Shown: positions 1-9,156, counted from the first letter of the stretch. The stretch: 55,000 nucleotides of DNA from Guillardia theta CCMP2712 (GCF_000315625.1 NW_005434649.1:1-55000); one strand, 5' to 3'. The notes: generated by a model from the letters alone, not told the origin. Program-made: numbers and translations.

Positions 1-20
1 CACCTGACGAGGAGCCATGC

Positions 21-96
21 TGCCGAAAATAACGGCGCCTGCCGAAAATAACGGCGCCTGCCGAAAATAACGGCGCCTGCCGAAAATAACGGCGCC
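21..96. repeat. 19-bp satellite, 4 copies
   Basis: Four perfect tandem copies of TGCCGAAAATAACGGCGCC, directly followed by a CCCTAAA array. The unit is related to the 19-bp satellite at 2838-3388 (shared TGCC, AATAAC and GGCGC). The preceding bases end in GCCATG, like the bases just before the second satellite, which suggests that the 5' end of another copy of the 599-2746 gene family lies left of the window. Confidence 0.95.
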
Positions 97-184
97 TCTA
101 AACCCTAAACCCTAAACCCTAAACCCTAAACCCTAAACCCTAAACCCTAAACCCTAAACCCTAAACCCTAAACCCTAAACCCTA
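97..184. repeat. Interstitial telomeric repeat (CCCTAAA)n
   Basis: About 12 copies of the plant/algal-type telomere unit, reading CCCTAAA on the + strand. It is internal, because satellite lies to its left and a gene to its right. It is followed by a short ATT run to about 197. Confidence 0.95.
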
Positions 185-360
185 TTATTATTATTATGTG
201 AGTTTATTAGAATGCTAGAATGTTGCTCGGCCTCGTTGTGGGCTTATGCAATTTGATCCTAGTCTAAAGAGGCGCTCGAGCACTGGGAGTACACGGCCTA
301 CAATGCGAACCCTGCTTCTGAGGCGTCTTTCTACTCTCTACTTCTGCTGTCTTCTCTTGG

Positions 361-588
361 CTTCCTCAGCCTCAGTCAGGAGAGTTGCCTCTCCTCACCT
401 TGGCCTTCGGTCGCCACCTACTCTACCTCCATTCAGCTTCCTCAGCCTCAGTCAGAAGAGTTGCCTCTCCTCACCTTGGCCTTCGGTCGCCCCCTACTCC
501 TCCTCCATTCAGCTTCCTCAGCCTCAGTCAGGAGAGTTGCCTCTCCTCACCTTGGCCTTCGGTCGCCTCCTACCTTCTCTCCTTACCT
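361..588. repeat. 76-bp tandem repeat, 3 copies
   Basis: Three near-identical 76-bp units start at 361, 437 and 513. Each begins CTTCCTCAGCCTCAGTCAG. They lie just beyond the stop codon of the minus-strand gene at 599-2746. ORFs in this stretch only read through the repeat. Confidence 0.9.
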
Positions 589-598
589 TGAGCTCAGC

Positions 599-2746
599 TT
601 AAGCTCGGTACGGGCTCGCCCCGTCTTCTTCCTCGCCCTCGCCTTGCTCTTCCTCCATGTCTTCCTCTTCTTCGTCATCTTCCCTCATCTCCACTCGCAG
701 TCGGTCCTTCTTGTCCACCTTCAGCGAGCAGGCCAGCACATGCATCTCTGCGAATTTACTCAGTGCTATGAACAGGAAGCTAAGAGATCGACGCTCTATG
801 TCGTCGCTCTCCGCCTCCTGCTCAAGCTCAGCAGCTGCCGTTGCCCGTGGCGAGAACGCGCTGCCCCTCCTTGCCTTCTTGCTCTCTCCTTGCACGCGAG
901 TCCAGCGCTTGCTCTGCAGCCACTTCCCCAGCTTCTCCTTGAGAACGTTGCGCCCAACTCCCTGCTCCTCTGGCATCTTCGCCCACTCTCCCAGCGACAT
1001 GAACTCCAGGCTCCCCGGAGAGTAGAACGTGTCGTGGAGGTTGCCAACGGCCTTGTCCAGGACCAGCTTGATCGGCTCGCTCGTCCCCGCCTCGTTCAAA
1101 GAAGCTGCATCTTCGATGACTGCTGACAGCTCGCTGACGAGCTGTATGTCCTCTTGGCTTGACGGAGATGCTGCCTCCATTGTGATCCTCTCCAGGTCTG
1201 TAAACTCCAGCCACTCTCCCTCGCTCTCCTCCTGTCGCTGCGCTGCGTCGCTGGTGCCCCGCTGACCAGCCGCCTCAGAGTCAGGCTCCTTGTCGAAGCC
1301 GACTGCTTCGAGCTTGGTGGCTGCGCCTTCGAGATAGAAGGGCAGCTCCTTCATCATGCGTCGAGCATCCTCCGTGGAGCCGAGGAGGATGCATAGCTTG
1401 GACCCGTTCCAGGACTTGGTGTTCAAATCCTCCTCCATGTCGATGCCTTCAACGTTGATCTCGAGCCTGTTAGCGATCTCCAACAAGACTCTCTTGACTC
1501 TTGCGATAGACGTGTTGCCGCCGTTGCACAGCCCCTCCATCTCCTTCCTCGTGAAGCGACCAGATGCCGCCGTCGACTTGATGATGATCTTGATCTCCTT
1601 GCCGTCCTTGCCGCCTGCCTTCTTCTGCATCCTTGATGCCTTCTTCAACTTATTTCTGGATACAAAGCGATCAGCTGTCAACTCGACTGCGAGCGCCTCT
1701 CTGATCTTCGGGTCCTCGCTGAACAGAGTCAGGTGTACTCCCTCCATCGCTTCGCTCTCTCGGAAAGCTCGAAATGCTGTATCATTCGCCTCTGGGCAGC
1801 TCGAGGAGACGATCCACTCCACCTCCCTCTGTCTCCAGATGACGTTGGCCCCTACAGCGATGAAGCCTTTCTGACCTAAGCCTTTGTGGACTTGCTGTCC
1901 TGGCGCCCCAGCGACCAGCATGCCTGCCAGCGGCTGGAGTTGGACCGCTGCAAGGGACTGGCGCAGCAGCTGATAGCGATAGACGGCAGCTATCTCAGCC
2001 GTTGTCATGCCGCCCAAGGTTAGCAGGTGAGTCAGCTCTGCCAAGCTGCCCCCTTTGCCCCAGGGTCCTCTCTTGGCTCGAATCTTGAAAGATCGATCGT
2101 GCACGATGCTCACATGTACAGCTGTGAACTTGCGACCATCGATCGCGAAGTCCTCTCTTCCCTGCCAGAGCTTCTCCGCTTGTGCATTGCGGAGGAAGGA
2201 AACAGTCACCGGGATCTCCTCAGCACTCGCTATCTCGGGTCTATACGGAGCCTTCCACATGATTGCTTTACTCTCTTGCACTGAGTCTACGATCAGTCCG
2301 ATCTCTTCAAATTTCTTCTTCAGCTTTTCTTCATGGTTGACATACACCGAGGAGATGCCCAGGAGAGTCATGGAGATGAAGGAAGTCACCTCGTTGCCTG
2401 CTGAGGCGGTGTATGTCTCGACCTTCTCCTTCTTGGCTTCTTCAATCTGCTGCATAAACCACTCTCTGGATGCGTCACTCCATCCAGCCATCGCTTCTTG
2501 TAGAAGCTCACGTCGTGCCTGCTGACATGTCGAGCGGATGGCTTCTGCGATAGCGTCGGGGGTGCATCCCTCCACAGCCTTGCAAGCCTGGGCTGTCCTG
2601 CTGTTCGGATAACGCTTCGCGAAGCTCTTCACCCTCTCGACGAGATCAGCTTCGAGGACAGAGGCATCCACAAGTCCGCTCTGCGTGTATTGGCATGATC
2701 TCCGATACAGCAGGTTGCGAACATTTTCATCATACTGAAGAACCAT
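599..2746 (-). CDS. Uncharacterised 715-aa protein of a subtelomeric repeat family
   Basis: A long uninterrupted minus-strand ORF. I start it at the ATG at 2746 (MVLQYDENVRN), since codons further upstream begin with TTG and the CCATACTT context of this ATG is kept in two decayed copies (3703-3960 and 4277-4580). I do not recognise the family. The protein is mixed alpha/beta-like, has a basic patch near the middle (SRNKLKKASRMQKKAGGKDG) and ends in a very acidic tail (DDEEEEDMEEEQGEGEEEDG). No signal peptide, membrane segment, reverse-transcriptase YxDD or transposase triad is visible. Its 5' end faces a 29-copy satellite and a telomeric array. The lack of introns contrasts with the intron-rich genes further right. 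It could belong to a mobile or telomere-linked cassette, but nothing in the protein proves this. Confidence 0.6.
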   Translation of the reverse strand: MVLQYDENVRNLLYRRSCQYTQSGLVDASVLEADLVERVKSFAKRYPNSRTAQACKAVEGCTPDAIAEAIRSTCQQARRELLQEAMAGWSDASREWFMQQIEEAKKEKVETYTASAGNEVTSFISMTLLGISSVYVNHEEKLKKKFEEIGLIVDSVQESKAIMWKAPYRPEIASAEEIPVTVSFLRNAQAEKLWQGREDFAIDGRKFTAVHVSIVHDRSFKIRAKRGPWGKGGSLAELTHLLTLGGMTTAEIAAVYRYQLLRQSLAAVQLQPLAGMLVAGAPGQQVHKGLGQKGFIAVGANVIWRQREVEWIVSSSCPEANDTAFRAFRESEAMEGVHLTLFSEDPKIREALAVELTADRFVSRNKLKKASRMQKKAGGKDGKEIKIIIKSTAASGRFTRKEMEGLCNGGNTSIARVKRVLLEIANRLEINVEGIDMEEDLNTKSWNGSKLCILLGSTEDARRMMKELPFYLEGAATKLEAVGFDKEPDSEAAGQRGTSDAAQRQEESEGEWLEFTDLERITMEAASPSSQEDIQLVSELSAVIEDAASLNEAGTSEPIKLVLDKAVGNLHDTFYSPGSLEFMSLGEWAKMPEEQGVGRNVLKEKLGKWLQSKRWTRVQGESKKARRGSAFSPRATAAAELEQEAESDDIERRSLSFLFIALSKFAEMHVLACSLKVDKKDRLRVEMREDDEEEEDMEEEQGEGEEEDGASPYRA

Positions 2747-2837
2747 ACTTAGAAAGCTATTTGAAGTATACAAACCTCTCGCTTGCAGCTTCCTTGGCGC
2801 CCTGGCAGCTTCCCCTACACCACGCGTGCAGCCATGG

Positions 2838-3388
2838 TGCCTGGAATAACCGGCGCTGCCTGGAATAACCGGCGCTGCCTGGAATAACCGGCGCTGCCTG
2901 GAATAACCGGCGCTGCCTGGAATAACCGGCGCTGCCTGGAATAACCGGCGCTGCCTGGAATAACCGGCGCTGCCTGGAATAACCGGCGCTGCCTGGAATA
3001 ACCGGCGCTGCCTGGAATAACCGGCGCTGCCTGGAATAACCGGCGCTGCCTGGAATAACCGGCGCTGCCTGGAATAACCGGCGCTGCCTGGAATAACCGG
3101 CGCTGCCTGGAATAACCGGCGCTGCCTGGAATAACCGGCGCTGCCTGGAATAACCGGCGCTGCCTGGAATAACCGGCGCTGCCTGGAATAACCGGCGCTG
3201 CCTGGAATAACCGGCGCTGCCTGGAATAACCGGCGCTGCCTGGAATAACCGGCGCTGCCTGGAATAACCGGCGCTGCCTGGAATAACCGGCGCTGCCTGG
3301 AATAACCGGCGCTGCCTGGAATAACCGGCGCTGCCTGGAATAACCGGCGCTGCCTGGAATAACCGGCGCTGCCTGGAATAACCGGCGC
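2838..3388. repeat. 19-bp satellite, 29 perfect copies
   Basis: TGCCTGGAATAACCGGCGC repeated exactly 29 times (551 bp) with no visible variant. It starts about 90 bp upstream of the ATG of the minus-strand gene and runs straight into the CCCTAAA array at 3389. Such uniformity implies recent expansion or active homogenisation. Confidence 0.97.
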
Positions 3389-3548
3389 TGCCTAAACCCT
3401 AAACCCTAAACCCCAACCCTAAACCCCTAAACCCTAAACCCTAAACCCTAAACCCTAAACCCTAAACCCTAAACCCTAAACCCTAACCCTAAACCCTAAA
3501 CCCTAAACCCTAAACCCTAAACCCTAAACCCTAAACCCTAAACCTTTT
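3389..3548. repeat. Interstitial telomeric repeat with variant units
   Basis: About 22 CCCTAAA-type units. A few variants (CCCCAAC, CCCCTAAA, CCCTAACCCTAAA) lie near the left edge and in the middle, so the tract is slightly degenerate, as expected for an internal telomere tract. Unique sequence starts at about 3549. Confidence 0.95.
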
Positions 3549-3702
3549 GGCTGGCCTAACATAGGTGTCACGATTCCCAACCAATTTGAATCAGCTCCCA
3601 GCCGTGTGACCCACCCCAGACCCCAACTGCCATTTGGTCTGCCTGTAGTGTCGGACTAATGGGCCGCCGGTGCCTGTACTAACGGGCCCGGCCGGGCCCC
3701 TC

Positions 3703-3960
3703 AGCTCTGCAAGCATGAGCTTTCCTACTACCAGGATACGCCTGCCGGCGCTTGGTGAAGCTCTTCACCCTCTCGACGAGGTCGGCGGCCTCCTCGACGT
3801 GGCCGGTGGCCCGGGCGCCTCCAGAGCGCTCGCCCTGCGCCGGTGTATTGGCATGATCTCCGATACAGCAGGTTGCGAACGCTCTGATCATACTGTAGTA
3901 CCATACTTCAAGGCTTAGAAGCTGTTTGAACTATACCAAGAACTTGCTCGCAGCTTCCGA
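3703..3960 (-). pseudogene. Decayed 5' fragment of the 599-2746 gene family (copy A)
   Basis: On the minus strand this matches the first ~65 codons of the 599-2746 gene. The peptide ADLVERVKSFTKR parallels ADLVERVKSFAKR, and the DNA around CTCTTCACCCTCTCGACGAG and GTATTGGCATGATCTCCGAT is conserved. It has indels and no long ORF. Its upstream side carries two copies of TGTGCATGCCTCGGGAA (3999-4015, 4027-4043) and then CCCTAAACCC (4048-4057), the same order as at the intact gene. Confidence 0.8.
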
Positions 3961-4276
3961 GGCTCCGGTCCCCTTGTGCTCCCCCTACGCGCCGCGGATG
4001 TGCATGCCTCGGGAACTTCCGGGGCCTGTGCATGCCTCGGGAAGGGGCCCTAAACCCAGCATGACCGTACCGTACGGATCAGTCAAGCCAAGTTCACTGA
4101 GCCCGCCTTTAAGAACTCCTGAACAGAACATCGTCCCAGCGTCGTTACACCCGTTACAGCTTCGGATTTGACTTTCCACAAAGGGAAGACTGACTTCATA
4201 CTGATTTTTAACTTAACTTTGAGTAAAGACTTCAACATCGGCTCTCGCCCGATCTTCCGGCGGCCCTTCTCCTCCT
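3961..4276. other. Non-coding spacer with satellite and telomere remnants
   Basis: Contains the two 17-bp TGTGCATGCCTCGGGAA units, a single CCCTAAACCC, an ACCGTACCGTACGG palindrome (4064-4077) and a TTTTTAACTTAACTTTGAGT block (4205 on). The last two recur, inverted, at 43582-43625. No gene is recognised. Confidence 0.6.
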
Positions 4277-4580
4277 TTCTGCAATAGCATCGGGAGTGCA
4301 TCCCCCCCGGTCAGCTCTGCAAGCATGAGCTGTCCTTCTGTTAGGGTAACGCTTTGTGAAGCTCTTCACCCTCTCGACGAGGTCGGCGGCCGCGCGGCTC
4401 TTCGACGTGGCCTCCAGAGCGCTCGCCCTGCGTGTATTGGCATGATCGCCGATACAGCAGGTTCAACGGCGAACTCAGGCTCATCATACTATAGTACCAT
4501 ACTTAAAAAGCTGTTTGAACTATACCAAGCACTTGCTCGCAGCTTCCTCCGGTCCCCTTGTGCTCTCCCTGTGCGCCGCA
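4277..4580 (-). pseudogene. Decayed 5' fragment of the 599-2746 gene family (copy B)
   Basis: A second degenerate copy of the family 5' end, extending a little further into the gene than copy A (it matches the intact gene from about 2540). Frameshifts and an insertion near 4390 break the frame. Immediately upstream is a 20-bp TGCC-type repeat at 4589-4628. Confidence 0.8.
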
Positions 4581-4588
4581 GAGCAGCA

Positions 4589-4628
4589 TGCCTCTACTAA
4601 CGGGCCGGTGCCTCTACTAACGGGGTAC
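4589..4628. repeat. 20-bp TGCC-type satellite, 2 copies
   Basis: TGCCTCTACTAACGGGCCGG followed by a second, slightly diverged copy. A single related unit (TGCCTGTACTAACGGG) sits at 3671. By position and sequence these are relatives of the 19-bp satellites. Confidence 0.75.
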
Positions 4629-5070
4629 CGCTGGGCTGGGCGGTAGCCGCCAGGTCGGAGGGGTCAAGCCGGTCGAGCCGCTGAGGAAGCGGTGGACGTT
4701 GCGCTCGCTCCTCAGTCACGAGCTCGTCGAACGCGAGGTTGATGTCCGGCGCCCCCCCTGAGCACCGCCTGCAGGCCCTTCCGCATCTCCACCGACAATG
4801 GGAGCCATCGGGCACGATGTTGGTCTCCCCATCCGGCATCACCATCGAATTGAGCATCGCGATGAGCGGGTCCACCACCCCCTCGACCTCCCCGTCCTCA
4901 AACTCGACCGCCGGCACGTCCCGCTCCCCCGTCCCCCTGACCTCCGGACGGATGCAGGACCGGAGGCCCTTCAGTGAGTAGGGGCGGAAGGCGCAGCGGA
5001 GCCCGTCGATGGTGAGGTTGTGCTGCAACGTGTGGCGGTTGGCAGTGACGGGGAGGTGGACGACGGCCAT
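4597..5070 (-). CDS. Possible ORF, 157 aa, unknown
   Basis: A minus-strand ATG-started ORF (MAVVHLPVTANRHTLQHNL) in GC-rich sequence. The opening part looks protein-like, but there is no domain, and the 3' end runs over the 20-bp satellite, so the stop is probably not original. It may be a gene fragment carried with the subtelomeric repeats. The stretch 5071-5296 next to it has short open frames on both strands but nothing I can call. Confidence 0.25.
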   Translation of the reverse strand: MAVVHLPVTANRHTLQHNLTIDGLRCAFRPYSLKGLRSCIRPEVRGTGERDVPAVEFEDGEVEGVVDPLIAMLNSMVMPDGETNIVPDGSHCRWRCGRACRRCSGGAPDINLAFDELVTEERAQRPPLPQRLDRLDPSDLAATAQPSGTPLVEAPAR

Positions 5071-5296
5071 GCGGAGACGAGGCTGACACGTTCCGCCTCC
5101 CCATCCGCTACCCGTCGAACACCGCCTCCGTGCGCTCAGAGCTCATCCTGAGCATGCAACTGATGGGGGGGAGGGGTGCTCCCTACCCCGTCCACGACTC
5201 CCCCGCCCCCGCCGCCACGCCCGAGTCCCGCCTCTTCCGCGAGCTCGTGCGGAGGCCAGCCTGCGCCCCGAGGCGAAGGATCCCAGCCTCTTGGAT

Positions 5297-5368
5297 TCGA
5301 GTGGTATGAAGGCTAGACATGAGAGTGGTATGAAGGCTAGACATGAGAGTGGTATGAAGGCTAGACAT
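5297..5368. repeat. 22-bp tandem repeat, 3 copies
   Basis: Three perfect copies of a unit containing GAGTGGTATGAAGGCTAGACA, followed by two diverged relatives (ACTAGGCATTGCTTTGA). From here to 5526 I see no gene. Confidence 0.85.
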
Positions 5369-5526
5369 TGCTTTGAGAATACGAAGACTAGGCATTGCTT
5401 TGAGGATATGAAAAGAGATATGAAAACAAAGAACAAGGCCAACCCAGCAGGAAAGTAGATTGTGAAAGAGAGGAAGGACGGCGGGAGATTTTTTCTTGAC
5501 TTCCTTTCATTTGTTCTGAATTCATT

Positions 5527-7011
5527 TCACTTAACAAGGTGGAAAATCGCATCCATATAGCACATTGAGCACCTGAGACCATCCAGGTAGTGGGCAAGCA
5601 TGAGACGCGAGGAGCTGGAGGAAGGAAGAGGAGAGAAGAAGTAGAGCGGAGCCTTTGTCTGCTGCTTTATCCTGCTCGCAGCGGGAACCCCGGACCTGCT
5701 GTATGCCAGCAGGGGAGCTTTTCCAAAAGTCCGGAGAAGGGACATGTGCATGGCCTTCACATTGATAGAATCTTGTCTTGACTCGACGGCAGGAAGCAGT
5801 TGCTTTGCGCCATGAACCCTGACATTCTCCTCTTCCTCCAGCTTTGCTCGCAGACTTCCAAGCACTCCGTCAGCGTCCCAACCAGCAGGAAGCGTGGCCG
5901 TGATCCGAGCATGCGCATGCGTCGCCGTCTGCGGAGGCACCCCGAAGCTGGCCATGCCATGTTGAAAGTGATGCTGCCATAACAAACTTGACTCCTCCTC
6001 CTCCTGGCGGGAGGTCGCATAACCGAGTGGCAGCCGTAAACTCCCTCGTCCCTTCTCTTCCTTGCAGCCGCCAACAACCACCTTCTCCGTCACAAAGTCA
6101 CAGCTGAACCATGCTGCCGTCAACCTCCTGCGGACTTGCTCTTCGCTGAGCTCCTCCCATTCTACCTCTCCTTTCTGCCTGTCCCCTCCTTCATCCTTGC
6201 AGGACTGACAAGCGTGTCGCTTCAAGCACATCATCATGACCTTGACGTTTTCAGCCGACAGCCTGGCAGCCGCAATCGCCTCCCTCTCCCCCTGTAATGA
6301 CTTCAACAACTGCCCGTCCCGCTCCAGCACTGACAGGAGGAGGACTGGCAAGCGCGCAATGGGCTCATCGACAATGCCGGCAGCGATGCTAGTCGGCAAG
6401 TACACCTCCCCTCCTCTTGTTGCATCCTTGCCACGAGACGACATCTCCACATCAGCCGCAAAACTTCCTCCTGCTCCCAGCCAAACAGTCGGTTGATCAT
6501 CGAACAACCATGGAAGCGCGGAGAACATGGTGATGAAGGAAGGAGAGTCGCTGATGAGCACTTGACCCTCATCTCCTCCATCTCCATGCTTCTTCTTCCT
6601 CTGCCTGTTTCCTCCCCTCGTTCGGAGCTGGGAAAGTGCTTCATGATGCGGTTGGCCGTCTTCACACCAGAGCTTCAGCTGAGGATTTGCAAGCCAACTG
6701 CTTCCCGACGCAAACTCGCCATCTACGATTGCTTGCACAGATATCGGTAAGCACGTACAAGTTCGCTTGTACAGCTCAATTGCGTGCAGGAAAAGACAGG
6801 TTGAGATTAACCCGTCCGATACGCCTTGCAACATAACAAATTCTTCACTCTCCGTCGAAGATCTGGCAGAAGATTCCTGCTGATCGTCCTCAACTTGCTC
6901 GACTTTCTCCTTCCTCAGTTCCCCCTCATCCGCTGTTTCCTCGCCGATACAACAATCAACGTTCAGGTATGCCAGCATGCAGCGATCATTCGACCCCTGC
7001 CAGCGAAACAT
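5527..7011 (-). CDS. Uncharacterised 494-aa protein
   Basis: A single long minus-strand ORF from a true ATG at 7011 (MFRWQGSNDRCMLAYLNV). I do not recognise the family. It has an acidic stretch near residues 25-55, a basic linker (GGNRQRKKKHGDGGDEG) near residue 135, a segment with FDDQPTVWLGAGGSF near 170 and a Cys pair CLKRHACQSC near 265. Low-complexity Glu runs could hide small in-frame introns, and the last ~30 codons (after SSSSSR) look less protein-like than the rest. It lies downstream of the PDZ gene on the same strand with a gap of only 78 bp. Confidence 0.55.
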   Translation of the reverse strand: MFRWQGSNDRCMLAYLNVDCCIGEETADEGELRKEKVEQVEDDQQESSARSSTESEEFVMLQGVSDGLISTCLFLHAIELYKRTCTCLPISVQAIVDGEFASGSSWLANPQLKLWCEDGQPHHEALSQLRTRGGNRQRKKKHGDGGDEGQVLISDSPSFITMFSALPWLFDDQPTVWLGAGGSFAADVEMSSRGKDATRGGEVYLPTSIAAGIVDEPIARLPVLLLSVLERDGQLLKSLQGEREAIAAARLSAENVKVMMMCLKRHACQSCKDEGGDRQKGEVEWEELSEEQVRRRLTAAWFSCDFVTEKVVVGGCKEEKGRGSLRLPLGYATSRQEEEESSLLWQHHFQHGMASFGVPPQTATHAHARITATLPAGWDADGVLGSLRAKLEEEENVRVHGAKQLLPAVESRQDSINVKAMHMSLLRTFGKAPLLAYSRSGVPAASRIKQQTKAPLYFFSPLPSSSSSRLMLAHYLDGLRCSMCYMDAIFHLVK

Positions 7012-7089
7012 AACCCCACTGGTCCCTCCTCCCTGTTCTGAAGACGCAAAGCAAGGAAGTTAGAACGAAAGAAAGTAGCTGAAACTTTT

Positions 7090-7927
7090 TCAACCTGCTG
7101 GAATGCTCTTCACATCTCCTGCTCCCAGCTCAATGGCCCATTCTTGCAGGAACTTGAACAAGGATGCCATCCTCTTCTGTTTCCTTCTCTCCTTGGGGAG
7201 CTCTTGACATCCAGTCATAGCGTGTTTACATTGTTCAATTCGCTCCTGCACGGTTCTTGAGGTATCGCTACTAGCGAGCATGGAAAGGATATCCTGAGAA
7301 CAAGAGCCATCAAGGCATCGACCATCACCAAGGTCATAAATCGATCTGCATACCTCAAGTCTACTGCTGTTCTCCACCTTCACCTTCCCTGCTCACACAA
7401 TTACATCCCCGGGGATCCAGCGCATGTACATCACCATGAGCAGCATTGTCGACCTTCTTGGTCACATTTGAATGCCGTGGAGCCACTGGTTTCTGCAGGC
7501 CGGACCCCATATCACCACTTCTGGGTCCAAGTTCCTGAGCATGGCGGCCGTAAGTCGTTTCCGACACAGTAGCAAACTTGCCTTCCGTTGGATGTCAAGC
7601 TCTATACGCTCTCTGCTCCTCTTCACTTCCACCCTCACAGACGTCCCGACAGGTCCAGCAAGAAGTTTCGCCACCTGCTTCGAGGTCACTAAAGCGCCCA
7701 AGACATGACTGAGCATGCCTCCTCCACCGTTAGCCCTCCTACCGCCCTCCCGTTGACGCTTAGGATCGTATCACCCTCCTCTGCCCTGCATGGCATCGTC
7801 ATAGCAGCGCAGATGCATGCAGCAATCACCCTGCGGCATGGGCTGGGCTCCCATGCTTGACACCAGCGATGCACAACGATGCTCCTCCTTCCCCCGGCGC
7901 GAGCTGTACTCCAACACCTCCTGCCAT
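7090..7927 (-). CDS. PDZ-domain protein (~221 aa, 5 exons)
   Basis: Minus-strand exons 7830-7927, 7710-7785, 7582-7674, 7435-7534 and 7090-7388 join in phase. The first three encode one PDZ domain: GGVGVQLAPGEGG (carboxylate-loop strand), IAGVKHGSPAHAAG, GDTILSVNGRAVGGLTVEEA and GPVGTSVRVEVKRS. The last exon is Cys- and Lys-rich and not recognised. PDZ domains bind C-terminal peptides; the partner is unknown. The first ATG used here (7927) sits only three residues before the domain, so an upstream exon may be missing. Introns are 32-47 bp. The one at 7535-7581 has a GC donor (AAG/GCAAGT), and the one after 7710 is only 32-35 bp long, depending on which acceptor is used. Confidence 0.7.
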
Positions 7928-8362
7928 GCCCGGCCTTCCAGCGGCCTTCCAAAAGGCGCGGGAAGGGGATGGGGGTCTGCCAAGAGGAGCATGGAGACGG
8001 GAACAAGGGAGACCGGAGTAGGTCAAGGGATCGCGGGCAGGGAGGGGAGGAGAAGACAGCCAGAAGGTGAAGCTGTCTTTACTTTAGTTTAGGATCGTTG
8101 TGATTTCTTTGACCACCTTCGATCAGTACATTGAAAATCATGTGGGTGTGGGACATTGTTCATAGAATGTTGCTCCTATAGATGACAGTATTGTTCAACA
8201 TGACAGAATGTGCGCGCATCATCACGTAAATTGTTATCAAGACATGTATGAAGATGTTGCATGCGAGTATAAACCGGGAGCTGCCGCTTTGTTTCCATGT
8301 TCGAACGGTCAGCTATGTCCAAATTTATTCAGACACAAAAAAATGAAATGTATAGCACCATA
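7928..8362. other. Intergenic, no gene seen
   Basis: Spacer between the PDZ gene start and the 3' end of the next minus-strand gene. From about 8090 it is AT-richer. A 70-codon ORF at 8208-8420 overlaps the neighbouring 3' end and is not supported. Confidence 0.5.
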
Positions 8363-9019
8363 TCAACATGCTTCGAGCTCGGATTTTAGTGAAGATACTA
8401 TCTCCATACATGCGGCGTAATCACGCATCCTTGTACCGTCACCCAAGAACGAATGATCCAGAAAGTTATCGAGAAAATCGTCTCCATGGCGCATGTGAGC
8501 CCTGACTACCATCCTAAGGTAGTTAGGCACAGGAAGCAGATCATTCCTGTAAAGCTTTCCGTCGTAGAGCTTCCCCACTTGCTCGAAGTAATCATCATCA
8601 TCCCTTACGCGCTCTTTGCGATATTCTTCGTCGCTGTATGCCGTGCATATCACACCTACCCCTCGATCCCCATCATCCGAGACGTACTCTACCACCTCAT
8701 GCCGCAGTCGTGCCTCCCTCCGAGCAAAGGCCTCGTACTCCTCCTTATCAATGTCCATGAGAGAGACGCGGAGGAAGCTGTTCTCCCTGCGCATGGCTGT
8801 ACAGGTCGCAAGCTCGCGGTTCTTAGCATACCCTCTGGCGATGTTTATGATGGAGACTAGGTTGAACACTCGGCAGAAGCCATCGACTGTTCCTCTGCGC
8901 ATGTTTGAACCTCTCATGGTCTGAGACGCCGACGACGGATCCATGAGCGAGCCAAACCCGATGATCGTCACCCTCCCTCCCTTCGCCGCCCCGTCCGGCG
9001 CTCGTAGCCATGACCCCAT
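8363..9019 (-). CDS. Gamma-glutamylcyclotransferase-like protein (218 aa)
   Basis: Intronless minus-strand ORF with ATG at 9019 (MGSWLRAPDGAAKGG). The N-terminus VTIIGFGSLMDPSSASQTM carries the family (Y/F)GSL loop that binds the gamma-glutamyl group. It is followed by a GFCRVFN strand and by FARREARLRHEVVEY, which resembles the conserved RE-rich segment of GGCT-fold proteins. The length fits the family (180-230 aa). These enzymes cleave gamma-glutamyl amino acids or glutathione to 5-oxoproline. The exact substrate cannot be told from sequence, and many algal members are untested. It diverges from TAF6 across a ~137-bp shared promoter. Confidence 0.7.
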   Translation of the reverse strand: MGSWLRAPDGAAKGGRVTIIGFGSLMDPSSASQTMRGSNMRRGTVDGFCRVFNLVSIINIARGYAKNRELATCTAMRRENSFLRVSLMDIDKEEYEAFARREARLRHEVVEYVSDDGDRGVGVICTAYSDEEYRKERVRDDDDYFEQVGKLYDGKLYRNDLLPVPNYLRMVVRAHMRHGDDFLDNFLDHSFLGDGTRMRDYAACMEIVSSLKSELEAC

Positions 9020-9156
9020 CCCGTCCCTTACCCCTACCCCTATAAGATGGTTATGTACACTTTTCACCCCTCCTTTTATCAGCCGATCTATAGTCAGTAG
9101 TACCCGCTCTGCAATGACCTACCCAACTCAAAATCCCTTTCACGTCGGCGGGCGCC
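9020..9156. promoter_or_regulatory. Bidirectional promoter of the GGCT-like gene and TAF6
   Basis: Only 137 bp separate the two divergent ATGs. The interval has CCTTACCCCTACCCCTATAA, a C-rich element next to a TATAA-like string. CCCCTACCCC-type motifs recur near several gene starts in this window. The promoter role is inferred from position. Confidence 0.5.

Noticed and set aside
97-184. True chromosome end
   Set aside because: Unique satellite lies outside the tract on the left and genes on the right, so it is internal in this assembly.
246-1126. Plus-strand ORFs over the 76-bp repeat and across the start of the minus-strand gene
   Set aside because: They read through a tandem repeat and the antisense of an open minus-strand gene; composition is low complexity.
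2838-3388. Regular short repeats as a possible CRISPR array
   Set aside because: Units are directly adjacent with no spacers, the context is eukaryotic and no cas gene is present.
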